From the NCBI RefSeq assembly GCF_047675955.1, contig NC_132928.1:44758889-44822888 (forward strand): DNA of 64,000 nucleotides. Direction: 5' to 3'. How positions within the stretch are numbered: position 1 is the first letter of the stretch; each line of letters opens with the position of its first letter. A program made the translations under genes and the position numbers. The notes under the pieces were generated by a model. The model did no database searches. It was not told the DNA's origin and was given only the letters and a program-made list of their open reading frames with translations. Below, in pieces: positions 14,758-27,239 of this stretch. The stretch is from Chlorocebus sabaeus. Lineage: Eukaryota > Chordata > Mammalia > Primates > Cercopithecidae.

Positions 14758-15779
14758 ACAGATAGTTTTTTGATCCTTGCCCTTTTTCCATCCTCCACCC
14801 TCAAATAGGCCCTGATGTCTATTGTTCCCTTCTTATGTCCATGTGTACTCAAAGTTTAGCTCCCATTTATAAGTGAGAACATGTGGCATTTGGTTTTCTG
14901 TTCCTGTGTTAATTCACTTAGGATAATGGCCTCCAGCTCCATCCACTTTGCTGCAAAGGACATGATCTCATTCTTTTTCATAGCTGTGTAGTATTCCATG
15001 GTGTATATGTACTGCATTTTATTTATCTAGTCTACTGTCGATGGGCATTTGGGTTGATTCCATGTCTTTGGTATTGTGAATAGCACTGCAATGAACATAT
15101 GTATGTATATGTCTTTATGGTATAGTGATTTATATTCCTTTGGGTAAATATCCAATAATGGGATTGTTGGGTTAAATGGTAGTTCTAAATTCTTTGAGAA
15201 ATTGACAAACTGCTTTCTGCAGTGGCTAAACTAATTTACATTCCCACCAACAGTGGGAGCTTTTTAATAACAGCTCTCTGACTGGTATGAGATGGTATCT
15301 TACTGTGGTTTTGATTCATATTTATCTAATGATTAGTAATGTTGAATATTTTTTCATATGCTTGTTGACTGTGCATATGTCTTCTTTAGAAAAGTGCTTA
15401 TGTCCTTTGCCCACTTTTTAATGGAATTGTCTGTTTATTACTTGCTACTTTAAATTTCTTATGGATTCTGGATATTAGATCTTTGTTAGATGCATAGTTC
15501 ACAAATATATTCTCCCATTCTGTGAGTTGTCTGTTTACTCTGCTGATAGTTTCTTTTGCTGTGCAGAAGTTGTTTAGTCTAATCAGGTTCCATTTGTCAA
15601 TTTTTGTTCTTGTTGCAACTGCTTTTCGTGTCTTCGTCATGAAATCTTTGCCAGGGCCTATGTCTAGAATGGTATTCCTAAGTTTCTTCAAGAGTTTTTG
15701 TAGTTTTGGGTTTTACACTTAAGTCTTTAATCCATCTTAAGATGATTTTTGTGGATGGTATAATATAAAGTAGGGGTCT

Positions 15780-16126
<347 letters not shown>

Positions 16127-16616
16127 TCATCTGCATATGACTGGCCAGTTATCTCAGCACCATTTATTGAATAGGGAGAGTCCTTTCCCGTTGCTTTTGT
16201 CAATTTTGTTGAAGATCAGATGGTGTGCAGCTTTATTTCTGGGTTTACTTCTCTATTCTGTTCCATTGGTCTAAGTATCTGTTTTTGTCCAGTATTTCTG
16301 GCATACTGTTTTTGTACCAGTATTATTCTGTTTTGGTTACTGTACCCTTCCAGTATAGTTTGAAGTCAGTTCATGCCATGCCAACAACTTTGTTCTTTTT
16401 GCTTAGGATTGCTTTGGCTATTCAGGCTCTTTTTTGATTTCATATGAATTTTAGAATAGTTTTTTTCTAATTCCGTGAGGCATGTCTTTGGTAGTTTGAT
16501 AGGAATAGCTTTGAATCTGTACATTGTTCTGGGCAGTATGACTATTTTAACAATATTGATTCTTCTTATCCATGAGCATTGAATGTTTTTCCATTTGTTT
16601 GTGTGAGTCCATCTTT

Positions 16617-16969
16617 GCACTCTGTTTCATCTGTGAATGTTTACAAATGAGTAGATAATGATAGATGAGGATAATCAGTCCTTTCTCAGAATATTCCTGA
16701 ACAAGAGGTGACAAGCTAAAACTACACTTCTGACAGGAGATCCAAGCTAGTTTTCTTCAATAACAACAACAATAACAGTATTCTGAGGCACAGTTATAGC
16801 TATTTATATAGTCAAAGAAATTCCTTCTTCAAGGAGATACACTTAATTCCAGGAGCCAACTAGAGTATTGAGAGAAGAGTTCAACATTAAATAATTCAAA
16901 CATTGAGTTGTTTTCTGGAAATGCTTGAGATCATAGTTTTTGTTGAGTACAGATTTTTACATTTTATTT
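16617..16969. other. Flanking DNA, nothing recognised
   Basis: No gene or repeat recognised. A perfect tandem pair of the 15-mer ACTTATCTAGTGGAC lies just downstream at 17000-17029. Confidence 0.4.
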
Positions 16970-18085
<1,116 letters not shown>

Positions 18086-18545
18086 TGTTAAAGTGCAAGT
18101 TAACTAATAGGGAAGGCGGGGGTGTGTGGGAAGGCCTTCAAAGTCCTCCTCAGGCTTGGTTCTAGTGTATACAGACCATTTGACCTTGAGGTTAAGTCAA
18201 TAGGAGTCGCAAAATAACTGACTACTAAGAATAGGATGAAATCAGTGGTGACCCCTCTGCCCAGTGGGTCTTGTTCCGAGAGGTTGCCAAGCTAAATAGT
18301 GGTTGTGGGAAAAGAACAAATATCTTTTCTAATGATTGATTTCCAGTTAAGGAGAGGAATGGAAAGTAAAGGGGTAAGGACAGACGTTCATCAAGTCTTA
18401 GGAAGTTTCAGGGCTGGGAGTATATTGTAGGGCCAAGCCATAGTTTTTCCCTGGCTTTCCATTTTTTTCCTCTCTTTCCTTTTTTCCTAATTTCCCCACT
18501 CCCTCCTTGGTCCAAGTTCTTGCCTGCAGGAAGGTACAGTTTACC
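18086..18545. other. NIBAN1 5' flank, nothing recognised
   Basis: Unique-looking sequence, GC rising toward the promoter. No TATA-type core promoter or exon recognised. Confidence 0.4.
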
Positions 18546-18730
18546 TCTAGTTCTCAAACTTCAGCGGGCATCCGAATTCCCTGGAGGGTCTGTGAAAACA
18601 CAGATTGCTGGGCCCCACTCCCAGAGATTCTAAGTGTGCGTGTGTGTTTGTGTAGAGGGATGGTGGACGAAGGCGCTGAGATTTTGTATTTCTAACAGGC
18701 TCCCAGGTAATGCTTGGGAAGAACTGTTTC
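18546..18730 (+). mobile_element. MER5A-like hAT DNA transposon fragment
   Basis: AGTTCTCAAACTTCAGCGGG CATCCGAATTCCCTGG, ACACAGATTGCTGGGCCCCA and TTTCTAACAGGCTCCCAGGT match MER5A in order. A GTGTGTGTTTGTG-rich stretch (about 18634-18655) interrupts it. It lies about 140 bp before the CpG island and about 500 bp before the start codon. Confidence 0.8.
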
Positions 18731-19205
18731 TTCTTGGACAGGCACATTTACAAGGCAACGGGATCTTGAGCTCTACCTTGAAGGATGTGAGCTGGGAAAG
18801 TTTCAGCTCACAGAGATTTACAGTCACTTGAGAAATGGCCCACTTCCTCCAAGGTGTTTCTTGGATGCCCCAAACGGATGAAAACAAGAAGCGACCGTGG
18901 GCGAGGAGGAGGAGCTGGCCGTCCTCCTCGGTTGGGCAGCCCGTCGGAGCTCACCAGCGAGGCGAGGGCGGGAAGACAGCCCCCAGGCCGGCCCACGGAT
19001 CCTCAGAAGGCGCGGACCTGGAGGAGGCGCCCTAGAAGGCGACGCCTCTTGCCTCTCGCCTCTCGAAGGAAGTTTGCTCTTAATTTCAGAGCCGGGTTCG
19101 CCGTCGGCTCAACTCCAGGAGCAAGCAGCGGGCGCGGACCAGAGCAGCCAGTCCCCTGGGCGCGGGCCGGGCAGTTGCCGAGCTCAGCAGCGGCGGCTCG
19201 CGGCC

Positions 19206-19260
19206 ATGGGCGGCTCAGCCTCCAGCCAGCTGGACGAGGGCAAGTGCGCTTACATCCGAG
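19206..19260 (+). CDS. NIBAN1: NIBAN1 (FAM129A, Niban) coding exon 1, partial gene
   Basis: Encodes MGGSASSQLDEGKCAYIR plus the first base (G) of the next codon, which I recognise as the N-terminus of Niban apoptosis regulator 1. The full protein, from memory, is about 930 residues with a PH-like region; it is induced by ER stress and linked to translational control and p53/MDM2 signalling. The start context is GCGGCCATGG, with G at -3 and G at +4, a strong Kozak site. The exon ends CCGAG followed by GTACGC, a usable donor with G at +5, giving a phase-1 intron. Gly2 with Ser6 fits an N-myristoylation signal, consistent with membrane association of the family. If intron 1 were retained, translation would stop at 19296-19298. 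The remaining exons lie downstream of this window. The identification rests on 18 residues plus promoter context. Confidence 0.93.
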
Positions 19261-19266
19261 GTACGC
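19261..19266 (+). other. NIBAN1: NIBAN1 intron 1 splice donor
   Basis: GTACGC directly after CCGAG. The invariant GT, A at +3 and G at +5 are present; +4 and +6 deviate from consensus, so it is a moderate donor. Confidence 0.9.
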
Positions 19267-19770
19267 CCGCCCGCCCGGGGGCCTGGGGAGCCCCCTGACC
19301 CCTGCACCAGGCTGGCTGCCGCTGTCGGGGCCCCAAGGGGCGCGCCCGGGGCCCTCTCCCTGCAGCGCGCGGGGATCCCCTACCGCAGCCCGCCCGCGCG
19401 AGCCGGGTTTCCTGCCCCAGCCCGCGCGCTCCGGCGCAGGTGTGGACCCGGGACCCGGAGGGCTTGGGAGCGAGGCAGGTGCAGGATGTGGGTGGGGACG
19501 CCGGCGCCTACGCCGCTCCCGCCGCCTCGGGGTCAGTGCCGCCCCCGCTCGGCGCACTTCGCCCTCCGGTACCTGCACTGGACTGAGTTCTGAGCGGTTT
19601 CTGAACTGGCCGCCAAGAGAGCAACGGGGATATCCCGCGTTTCTAGAGATACCCTTGGGGATTCCCGACCGCTAAAGCAGAATTTCCCTCTTAGTAATGT
19701 TGGTCTGGCTTTGGAAAGCTCGGCGTCTGCCGCAGCTTCGCTCGCACTTCACCGTAGCACTTGCAGGATG

Positions 19771-19779
19771 ATTTCATCA
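19771..19779 (-). promoter_or_regulatory. Candidate CEBP-ATF response element (CARE)
   Basis: ATTTCATCA on the + strand is TGATGAAAT on the minus strand, fitting the TGATGXAAX CARE consensus bound by ATF4-CEBP dimers. It lies about 0.5 kb after exon 1. Such a word occurs by chance about once per 8 kb, so location is the only argument. Confidence 0.35.
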
Positions 19780-19944
19780 GCGGCAGAAAGGACAATATCA
19801 TGCCGTTCCCTTCCCGCCCCGGAGAGGGGGAAGCAAAAGAGGAACACTGGTGTGCTTTGTAACTGTCGTGAAAGTTATAGATGGGGAGAAACTCATTTAG
19901 GGAGACCCTCAGAGATGTGGGGACTCAATAGAGAGCGTGAGGCA

Positions 19945-19975
19945 GAAACAAAACAAAACAAAACAAAACAAAACC
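19945..19975. repeat. (AAAAC)n simple repeat
   Basis: Five or more AAAAC units; not attached to a recognisable Alu. Confidence 0.95.
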
Positions 19976-20760
19976 CAAACCGAACTGAAACTGCAGGAAG
20001 TCCTGACTGTTATCTCCTTTATTTCCTGGGTGTATTTGGCCTCCCTTCTTCTCACCCCCCACCCCAACATTGCCTTCAACCGCTACCTAACATTTGGTTA
20101 TCTTACCAATTTACTGTTCTTCCCCCGCCCCGCCGCCCTATCCCCCACCCTCGGCTTCAGAAATATCTTCCAGTTAAACTCTAGGTCTGTTTGGCCCTTG
20201 AATCCTTTCCTAAGAGGAAATCATTTATTTGGTGTTCTTATTCCATATTTGTTTTCAGTCACCACAACATTTAAGACCATTTAAAAAGGATATCAAATCA
20301 GGGCACTTGAAGAGCAACGGAGTTGATTTTACAGATTCCTGCTCTGGTGCTTTTGGAGGTAAAAGATCAACAATGGGGATAACACTTTGTCAAGTATCTC
20401 TTTGCTTTTGTTTGTTAAGAGGGGAAAAGATGGATGATTTGTTTATATTAGTAAAAGAGCTGAACTAAGCTTAAAAGAAATAAATGAAGCCTGCCTTAGT
20501 CTTAAAAGTGTGGTTATATGCTTGTGTTACCAGTGCATAGGGACTGAAAGGGCAATCTAGCAGAACTTAGTGAGAAAGGGCTTGCATTTGGATGTTAGCA
20601 AGTTGTGTTTAGGCATTTATATAAGACTTTATTTCACTGGAAAGCTTAGGAGCACCTAACCTGGAAGCATGGCCATGTGTACACTAATCATTTGAAGTCA
20701 AGAAATGTGAAGGATTAACTTGCTTAAAGAAGACTTCCTGGCCATGCCATTTGTTGCTAT

Positions 20761-20769
20761 TGATGCAAA
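20761..20769 (+). promoter_or_regulatory. Second candidate CEBP-ATF response element
   Basis: TGATGCAAA, an exact CARE word, in repeat-free intron sequence about 1.5 kb after exon 1. Confidence 0.35.
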
Positions 20770-21863
20770 CATTGTACTCAGATAATAAGAAAATTTATTA
20801 CCTTCTTTATTCTGAAAGCTATTAAATTATTACACATACAAAAGTATGAGGGAGTTAGGGCAAGTGAAGAACTTGTAATGCATGTGTTTGAGTGAATAAA
20901 CCTATAGCATATGGTGTGACAGTCATTACGTCCCCCAGTCTTGTTCCGCTTTCTCTCTTCATTCTGTATTCAGGAGGGCACTTGCAAGGTATGTGTAGTG
21001 GGAGAGGGAAGAGAAGAGTTAAAGTTAGAATACCTCCAGAGAAAAAGACTCATCGCTTCATGTGATCATGCTAGTCTTGCCAAAAGAGAAAAGAACCTTG
21101 GAGAAATGCATGGTGTTGTACATTGTTAGTGCGTGAGCAAATGAGGGTCACGGGGCTGTGATTTCCTGATGGTTTTGAAGCCCAGGTTCCTGAGTAAAAT
21201 CATAGCCTTATCTTTACCTCTTTGCCCATTTTTTAGCCTATAGATATTCTCAAGCTTTGATTCAATTGTAAGCAAAACAATTGAAAGTATGACAGTAAAG
21301 TTTAAATATACTTTTATGACCTGTTTCTCATAAAGTAGCCATCAGGGAAATACAGATTTGAAAGCTCCTAAAGCTGAGACAATAACTTTCTTTTAAGCTT
21401 GATAAACTTTGCTAACAAGGAGAGCAGCTAGTCAATATATTTTGAGTGACTTTTGTTAACTTTGTTTTGTATGCATTATAAGCAGCTGTATGCTGCTGAC
21501 ACTGAATCAGACTTTACTTCAAGACAAATCATTTAATAGCTGCCATTCCTTGTGTGCCTCAAAACACCTGCCTCATATGGATGTTTTGAAAATACATTGT
21601 TTCTTAGGATTTTGTTAATCTCCAGGTAAAGATATATCAGCTATGCTAAGGAGTGACTTCATTTCTAAAGATGTTAGTTTTAGAACAATGCTCATGTTTC
21701 TTACAACAGAAAAAATTTTTAGGATTGTTTCTAGAGGCCTTTCAGTAATGTCCCTTGATAAGATGTTTCTATTAATAAATAATACTGAGACCAACTTGTG
21801 ATCACATGAGCCATGTCATATGTTCGTCTTAAGTGATGCTTTTAGCACTGACCTAAAATGATC

Positions 21864-22174
21864 TTTTTTTTTTTTTTTTTTTTTTTTTTTTGAGACGGAG
21901 GCTTGCTCTGTTGCCAGGCTGGAGTGCAATGGCGCGATCTCGGATCACTGCAACCTCCAACTGACTCCCTGGTTCAAGCGATTCTCCTGTCTCAGCCTCC
22001 CGAGTAGCTGGGATTACAGGAACGTGCCACCATGCCCAGCTAATTTTTGTGTTTTTAATAGAGATGGGGTTTCACCATGTGGGTCAGGATGGTCTCGATC
22101 TCCTGACCTCATGATCCGTCCACCTCGGCCTCCCAGAGTGCTGGGATTATAGGCGTGAACCACCACGCCCAGCC
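21864..22174 (-). mobile_element. Alu SINE (S-like)
   Basis: Antisense Alu with a T tail of about 28 bases at the left, ending CACCACGCCCAGCC. ATCTTTT on both sides suggests the target-site duplication. It is the first repeat after exon 1. Confidence 0.95.
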
Positions 22175-22261
22175 TATCTTTTTTTTTTTTTTAAATGAGG
22201 AAGAAAGCTCATAGATTCCAGGCATCAGTGGTCAGTTTGGGTGCTCTTCTCTCTTTATGCC

Positions 22262-22568
22262 ATGTTTTCTTTTCTTTTTTTAGTTTTCTGAGACAGGGTC
22301 TCACTCTGTTACCCAGGCTGAAGTGCAGTGGTGCAATCACTGTGAGCCTTGACCTCCCCTGGCTCAGGTGATCCTCCCACCTCAGCCTCCTGAGTAGCTG
22401 GAACTACAAGTGTGTGCCACCATGCGCAGCTAATTGTTGTGTTTTTTGTAGAGATGGGGTTTTTGCCATGTTGCCCAGGCTGGTCTCAAACTCCTGGGCT
22501 CAAGCAATCTTCCCGCCTTGGCCTCCCAAAGTGCTGGGATTACAGGCGTGAGTCACCGTGCCTGGCCT
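22262..22568 (-). mobile_element. Alu SINE (J-like)
   Basis: Antisense full-length Alu ending GTCACCGTGCCTGGCC. Diverged, with GCAATCACTGTGAGCCTTGA in the right arm. Confidence 0.93.
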
Positions 22569-23427
22569 CTTTTTCTTTAAAGCTTTTGGTATGCCCGAAA
22601 TTAAACTATAGTTTAAAAAATTTACCCAAACCAAACCAAAACCAACAACAACAAAAAAAACCCAAAAAAACCCCAAAAACCAAAACCCCACAACGTGTTT
22701 TCCTGTTTAAGCAATAATTTTATTTCCTTCTAAAAATTACCCTTGAATTTTTAATGAATCAAAAAGAAAACAAACCTGAAAGCTCTCCCATATAAGAAGT
22801 CCTGTGGAGGGTCAGAAAAGTACTGGACAGTCAGTGCTTCAGCTGAGAGCTATGGGATACAGAGATCCTGCTGGGCACTTGCAGGCCTGCCAGCAGCAGA
22901 TGCCAGTTAGAAAAACGGTTTCTCCCCCACTGGATTTATTATTGCATAGTCAGTTACACAATATATAAAGGGCCCAGTGGCTTCCTCCAAATGCTCCTCA
23001 ATGATCTGATGCTTATAAAGTAAGAAATGAGTTTCAGCTTTAAAATAGCACATATTTTACTCAGAGGAGTTCTCTCTTATGTATACAAGGGTTAACTTAG
23101 GTGGCTAGATATAAAGTTTAAAGTGATGTGTCTAGAATGAAGTCTCCATGGGCAAAGTGGAGGATGCGGAGAGCTGTACATATCTGCCGTCTACGTAGTG
23201 TAGATGTGTCGTGCTAGTCTATGCATTTGCTGCTTCGGTTATAATTTGTTGGTGGGAGATGGGCATAAGAACTGCTCTGACTTAACCTGAATATTTTTGG
23301 TAGTGTAATCTTAGAGTCCAAGTGGGCTAGTAATGGCAATATACTGTGATGAGAAAGTTAGGAAATGCATTATGGTAGACACTGTTGTATGTCAACCCAA
23401 CATCCTTTTCCCATTCCTCCATTTTTA
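22569..23427. other. Intron 1, nothing recognised
   Basis: Contains a C/A-only low-complexity stretch at about 22625-22692. The remainder is unique-looking with no feature recognised. Confidence 0.45.
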
Positions 23428-23738
23428 AATTTAATTTTATTTTTTTGGGACAGGGTCTCACTCTGTCGCCCGGACTACAGTGCAGTGGGACAATGATGGC
23501 TCACTGCAACCTTGACCTCCGTGGGCTCGAGTGATCCTCCCACCTCGCTGTCCTAAGTAGCTGGGAGTACAGGCATGTGCCACCATGCCCAGGAAGTTTT
23601 TTTTTGTGTTTTTTTTTTGTAGAGACGGGGTTTTGCCATGTTTCCCAGGCTAATCTCAAACTCCTGAGCTCAAGTGAGCCACCTGCCTTGGCCTCCCAAA
23701 GTGCTGGGATTACAGGTATGAGCCTCTGTGCCCAGCCC
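23428..23738 (-). mobile_element. Alu SINE (J-like)
   Basis: Antisense Alu, left end TTTTATTTTTTTGGGACAGG, right end GAGCCTCTGTGCCCAGCC. It pairs in opposite orientation with the monomer 50 bp downstream. Confidence 0.93.
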
Positions 23739-23789
23739 CCATTCCTTTTTCTAACAGAAATCCAGTTTTGTTCAGGTATTAAAACTCCT

Positions 23790-23925
23790 GGCCAGGTTTG
23801 GTGGCTCATACCTGAAATCCCAGCACTTTGGGAGGCTGAGGCAGGAGGATGGCCCAAACCCAGAAGTTTGAGACCAACCTGGGCAACATGACAAGACCTC
23901 GTCTCTCTAAAAAAAAAAAAAACAA
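23790..23925 (+). mobile_element. Free left Alu monomer (FLAM-like)
   Basis: A single Alu left arm starting GGCCAGGTTTGGTGGCTCAT and ending ACCTCGTCTCTCT with its own A tail at 23909-23922. There is no right arm after the tail. This fits a free left monomer or an Alu truncated at the linker. AAACTCC before and CAACTCC after hint at a duplication. Confidence 0.75.
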
Positions 23926-24394
23926 ATCAACTCCCGATGTTGCCCTCTGTTTCAGAGACGCTAGCCCCATTTAAGGCCCCTGAAAGGTGGCTGTACCTGT
24001 CATGGTGGTGTGGTCTCCTGGCCAGTGATTATAGTAGGCATGGGATTATGTTGCCAACTGGTCAGTGTTGCTTGAGGGGAAGTTTGCCAGCTGCTTCTAG
24101 GCGAGTTTTCTTCCCTTTTAAAAAGGAGGCAAAGTGAAGGGCACCTCCTCTCCTTCTTTTGACTTTGTTGCATTTGAATGTGATGCCTGCAACTGCTGTT
24201 TTTATCTTGATGAGCAGGAGGGGAGCTAGCTTAAAGACAAAGCCAATACTTGGAGCACTGCAAAGCTGAAGTGTCTTAGAGAAAAGAAGCTAGAGCCCTG
24301 ACAAACTTTGCTGATAGCCACCATATACTAACCCTGCATACTTCATATTATGACAGCCACTAAATCTGCTTTGAATTGGAATAGTGAAGATTGC
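23926..24394. other. Intron 1, nothing recognised
   Basis: No gene or clear repeat recognised. Confidence 0.4.
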
Positions 24395-24876
24395 TGGTTA
24401 TCCCCAATAGCATTCTCCCCTGTTATGTTTAATGATAGAATCCCCAAATTTTAGCTGTCCACATGAACTCCCATAATAAAGATATTTCCCAAACTCCTTC
24501 GCAATTAAATGGGTTATGTAGCTGAGTTATGGCCAATGGGATGTAGACAGAAGTGCTGTTCTAGAAAGTAACATTAAAGAGGAAGGGTATGACCATCTTC
24601 ATCCTAGTCTCCACACTGCTGGCTGGATTGTAACCATGGCTGGGGCAGCCATCATGGACCATGAGGTGTCCTTTCAAGAAGGAGCACATGCAGGACAGAG
24701 TAACTGCACAAAAGGAGGCTAAGTTCCCGTGGTTTCATAGAGAAGAACCTCCATACCAGCCCTGGATCGTTCACCTCTGGACCTTAGCAAGAAGGAAAGA
24801 AACTTCCATCTCTTTAAGCCAGTGTTATTGTGGTTTTATTGTTATGCACAGACAAACCTTATTCTAACTAATATAA
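24395..24876 (+). mobile_element. LTR-like old repeat, family not assigned
   Basis: GCTGGCTGGATTGTAACC, GGGGCAGCCATCATGGACCA TGAGG, CCATACCAGCCCTGGATCG, TTTAAGCCAGTGTTATTGTG and the end ACCTTATTCTAACTAATATA follow the order of a common mammalian LTR-type repeat. No internal viral genes are present. Confidence 0.5.
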
Positions 24877-26030
24877 TTATCTTCTTTTAACTTGTGGCCC
24901 AAAGCATCCTAACCAGTACACTGAATGCTGCCTTATTGGGTCCCCTTTAAGAAAAAGTAAGCCAAAGAAAGTAGAAAGTGGGTAAAGATTATAGTATTTG
25001 TCTCAGCTCTTAATTTGTAGACATGAATAGGCTTTTGTAAGACGTGAGAAATTGCAGCTCCTCCAGAGTAGTGGGGATGGAGGAAACAGCAGAAAGTGGG
25101 CCCACTATGAATAATGCACAAATGCATATTGATCACTTTATATTTTAAGTGAAAAAATTGCCTTCAGGCATGCCAGACTACCAAGGAAGCCAGCAGGAGT
25201 TTCAAATAAGGAAAACTACTGCAAATTAGGAATTGCTAGTATCAATAATTACTTTCTATTTCCTTTGGTCTTTGTGAATTGAAAGCAATACTTTAGAAAT
25301 GGGAAGCTCTTTAGGAAACCAAATCTCATGTTGCAAAACCATAAAGGATTTTGTGAGTTGTGAGTTTCATAGAGTCAACCACAAAGACAGAAAGACAGTA
25401 GACTGAGACAGATTAACATTTTCTCCTGTACTTGTGGAACAAAGAGTGACTTTCCCTCTTGTGGCTTCTAATACAAGCCTTGAACCCCATAGAGTGAGAT
25501 GATGATTTCAAGCCCCTGTCTTGATGAAAAACTTCTTTTTGCTATGGAAGTCGGCTGTAAGAGGGCCACGTCATCAAAGGTGCTCTAGTAATAGTAACTA
25601 CTAGGATGACAATAGGAATTTTTATTATCTTTTACTGTGAACTACTGAGCTGATTGTAGTTTTACTCTGTTGTAATCTCTGGGAAGGTCTGAACTGGGTT
25701 CACAGGTAGAAAGTGCAATAGCAGGAGCCCAATTTGTAAAGGTAGTTTCTAATTTCATTAAAATAAATGTACTGTGAACGTTTTACAAAATATGCAGTGT
25801 GAATCATGGTAGTGAATTTTAATCTCTTAATCAGAAATTGTAATTTTTTTGTTAGTATGGCTGGGTAACATCACTCTAAGAAATAAGGTACATATAACAG
25901 TTTGCACTGTGAAATGGGAAATGAAGTCAGAAGTGAAGATAAAAGCATAATGAAAAGGAAGACAGGAGAATAAAAGCACAATTCATCTGCTATAGTCTGT
26001 TTAAGGCACTTTACCAACAGTTCAAAACTA
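24877..26030. other. Intron 1, nothing recognised
   Basis: Unique-looking sequence; no exon or repeat recognised. Confidence 0.4.
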
Positions 26031-26061
26031 ACACACATATGCACACACACACACACACAAA

Positions 26062-26103
<42 letters not shown>

Positions 26104-26121
26104 GAGAGAGAGAAAGAGATT
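26031..26121. repeat. Compound (CA)n/(GA)n microsatellite
   Basis: ACACACATATGCACACACAC is followed by a long AGAG run and then by AAAGAGAGAGAGAAAG. Confidence 0.97.
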
Positions 26122-26509
26122 TAACAGAACCCTAAATGCAGTACAGATTTTCTCCTTTGAAACTGGAAAATTCATTTTAAAAACAGACTAGCAAGTTGCT
26201 GCCAATGTGAAAATGCATGCCAGCTTTTAAAAAGTGCCCCCTGCCTTTGGTACTGTATGTTTTTTTTTCTCACTTAGGGAAGAGAATAAACACTTTAGAG
26301 ATATGAAAGCAACTAATTCACTTGTGCAAATTGCAGGTTTTAGGACCTAAGGAAGTTTGTATTTCTATGCTTGATATTGTATGGAATGAGTCTATAGGAT
26401 TAAAATAAATTAATAGTTTTTACTAGGAGCCCCAAAGTGACTTTTAAAAGGTCCATAGTCTCAAGGAATTTTGGAAGAAGGGTAAATGTCTCTATGCCAA
26501 ACCATGTGG

Positions 26510-26720
26510 ATTTTTTTTCTTTTTCCTTTTTAAAAACTATTTTTATTTTAAAAGAAAACATAGGCCCAGACAGCCACACAAAACAAATGCATAGCTTAGT
26601 GAATCATTATAAGGCAAATACTTAGTAGCCACTACCCAGGTCCAGACAGAGAAAGAATTTCACTAGCCATCAAAGGAGCCTTCCGTGTGCCCTGTCCCAG
26701 TTGACCTCTTTGTTTCTCCA
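26510..26720 (+). mobile_element. Old L1-like fragment
   Basis: GTGAATCATTATAAGGCAAA ... GTAGCCACTACCCAGGTCCA GACAGAGAAAGAATTTCACT resembles an old L1 3' region. Family and strand are uncertain. Confidence 0.35.
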
Positions 26721-26754
26721 AAAATGATGACTATTTTCAGTTATCTATTTATAA

Positions 26755-27165
26755 CTACCCCAAAGATCCTGGCTCTTAAAACAGGTATTTATTTGCTCAC
26801 AATTCTGCTGAACTGGGTCCAGGCTGGGTGGTTCTACTTTTTATTTTTGCTGGTGGTCATTCCTGTGGATGCGTGCATCTGGTGGATCAGCTGGTGGCTG
26901 GACTTAGCTGACAAGGCTTTCTTGCACTCCGGGTGGCCTTTCTGCATGACCTCTCCAATAGGATACTGAACTGTTTAAATGGTGGGTCGGATCTTACATT
27001 GCTAGAGTGTAAAAGCATGTAGAAGCTTCTAGGACTTCTTGTGGCTTAGGCCTGGAATGGTGCCGCATTACTCTGCCACATTTTGTTGGTTAAAGCTGGT
27101 CTCAGAACCAGCCCAGATTCAAGAGAGGACTACACACAGGCATCAACACCTGTGTAGGGGCTACC
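26755..27165 (+). repeat. Old medium-reiterated repeat, family not assigned
   Basis: TTTATTTGCTCACAATTCTG, CAGGCTGGGTGGTTCTACT, GCCACATTTTGTTGGTTAAA and CCAGCCCAGATTCAAGAG occur in the order seen in a common old mammalian repeat. The open frame at 26685-26969 is a product of it. Confidence 0.45.
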
Positions 27166-27239
27166 CTGCTAACAGAGTACCACCTCACTAATCCTAGTTT
27201 TTATAATAATGTCTCCCTCTATTTCCTTATGGTTTCATC

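Larger units (their letters stand above)
18870..19620 (+). promoter_or_regulatory. NIBAN1: CpG island and NIBAN1 promoter / 5' leader region
   Basis: This stretch is GC-rich with dense CpG, unlike the CpG-poor DNA on both sides. It covers the NIBAN1 first exon and the first about 360 bp of intron 1. I see no TATA box at a sensible distance, so a CpG-island promoter with dispersed starts is likely. GC-box-type words include a CGCCCGCCCGCCCG run at 19264-19277. No ATG occurs between about 19060 and the start codon at 19206, so a transcript beginning in that stretch would use 19206 as its first AUG. The exact start site cannot be read from sequence. Confidence 0.9.
19621..21863. other. Repeat-free start of intron 1
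   Basis: Over 2 kb with only a short (AAAAC)n run and no interspersed repeat, next to the CpG island. This is common near promoters and makes it a candidate for intronic regulatory elements. Two ATF4/CEBP-type words are listed separately. Confidence 0.6.

Noticed and set aside
19003..19578. 191-codon minus-strand frame
   Set aside because: Same CpG-island composition effect; no domain, and it is antisense to the promoter and exon 1.
18854..19675. 273-codon + frame across the CpG island
   Set aside because: It is out of frame with NIBAN1, runs through exon 1 and the splice donor, and has the Arg/Pro/Gly/Ala bias of translated CpG islands.
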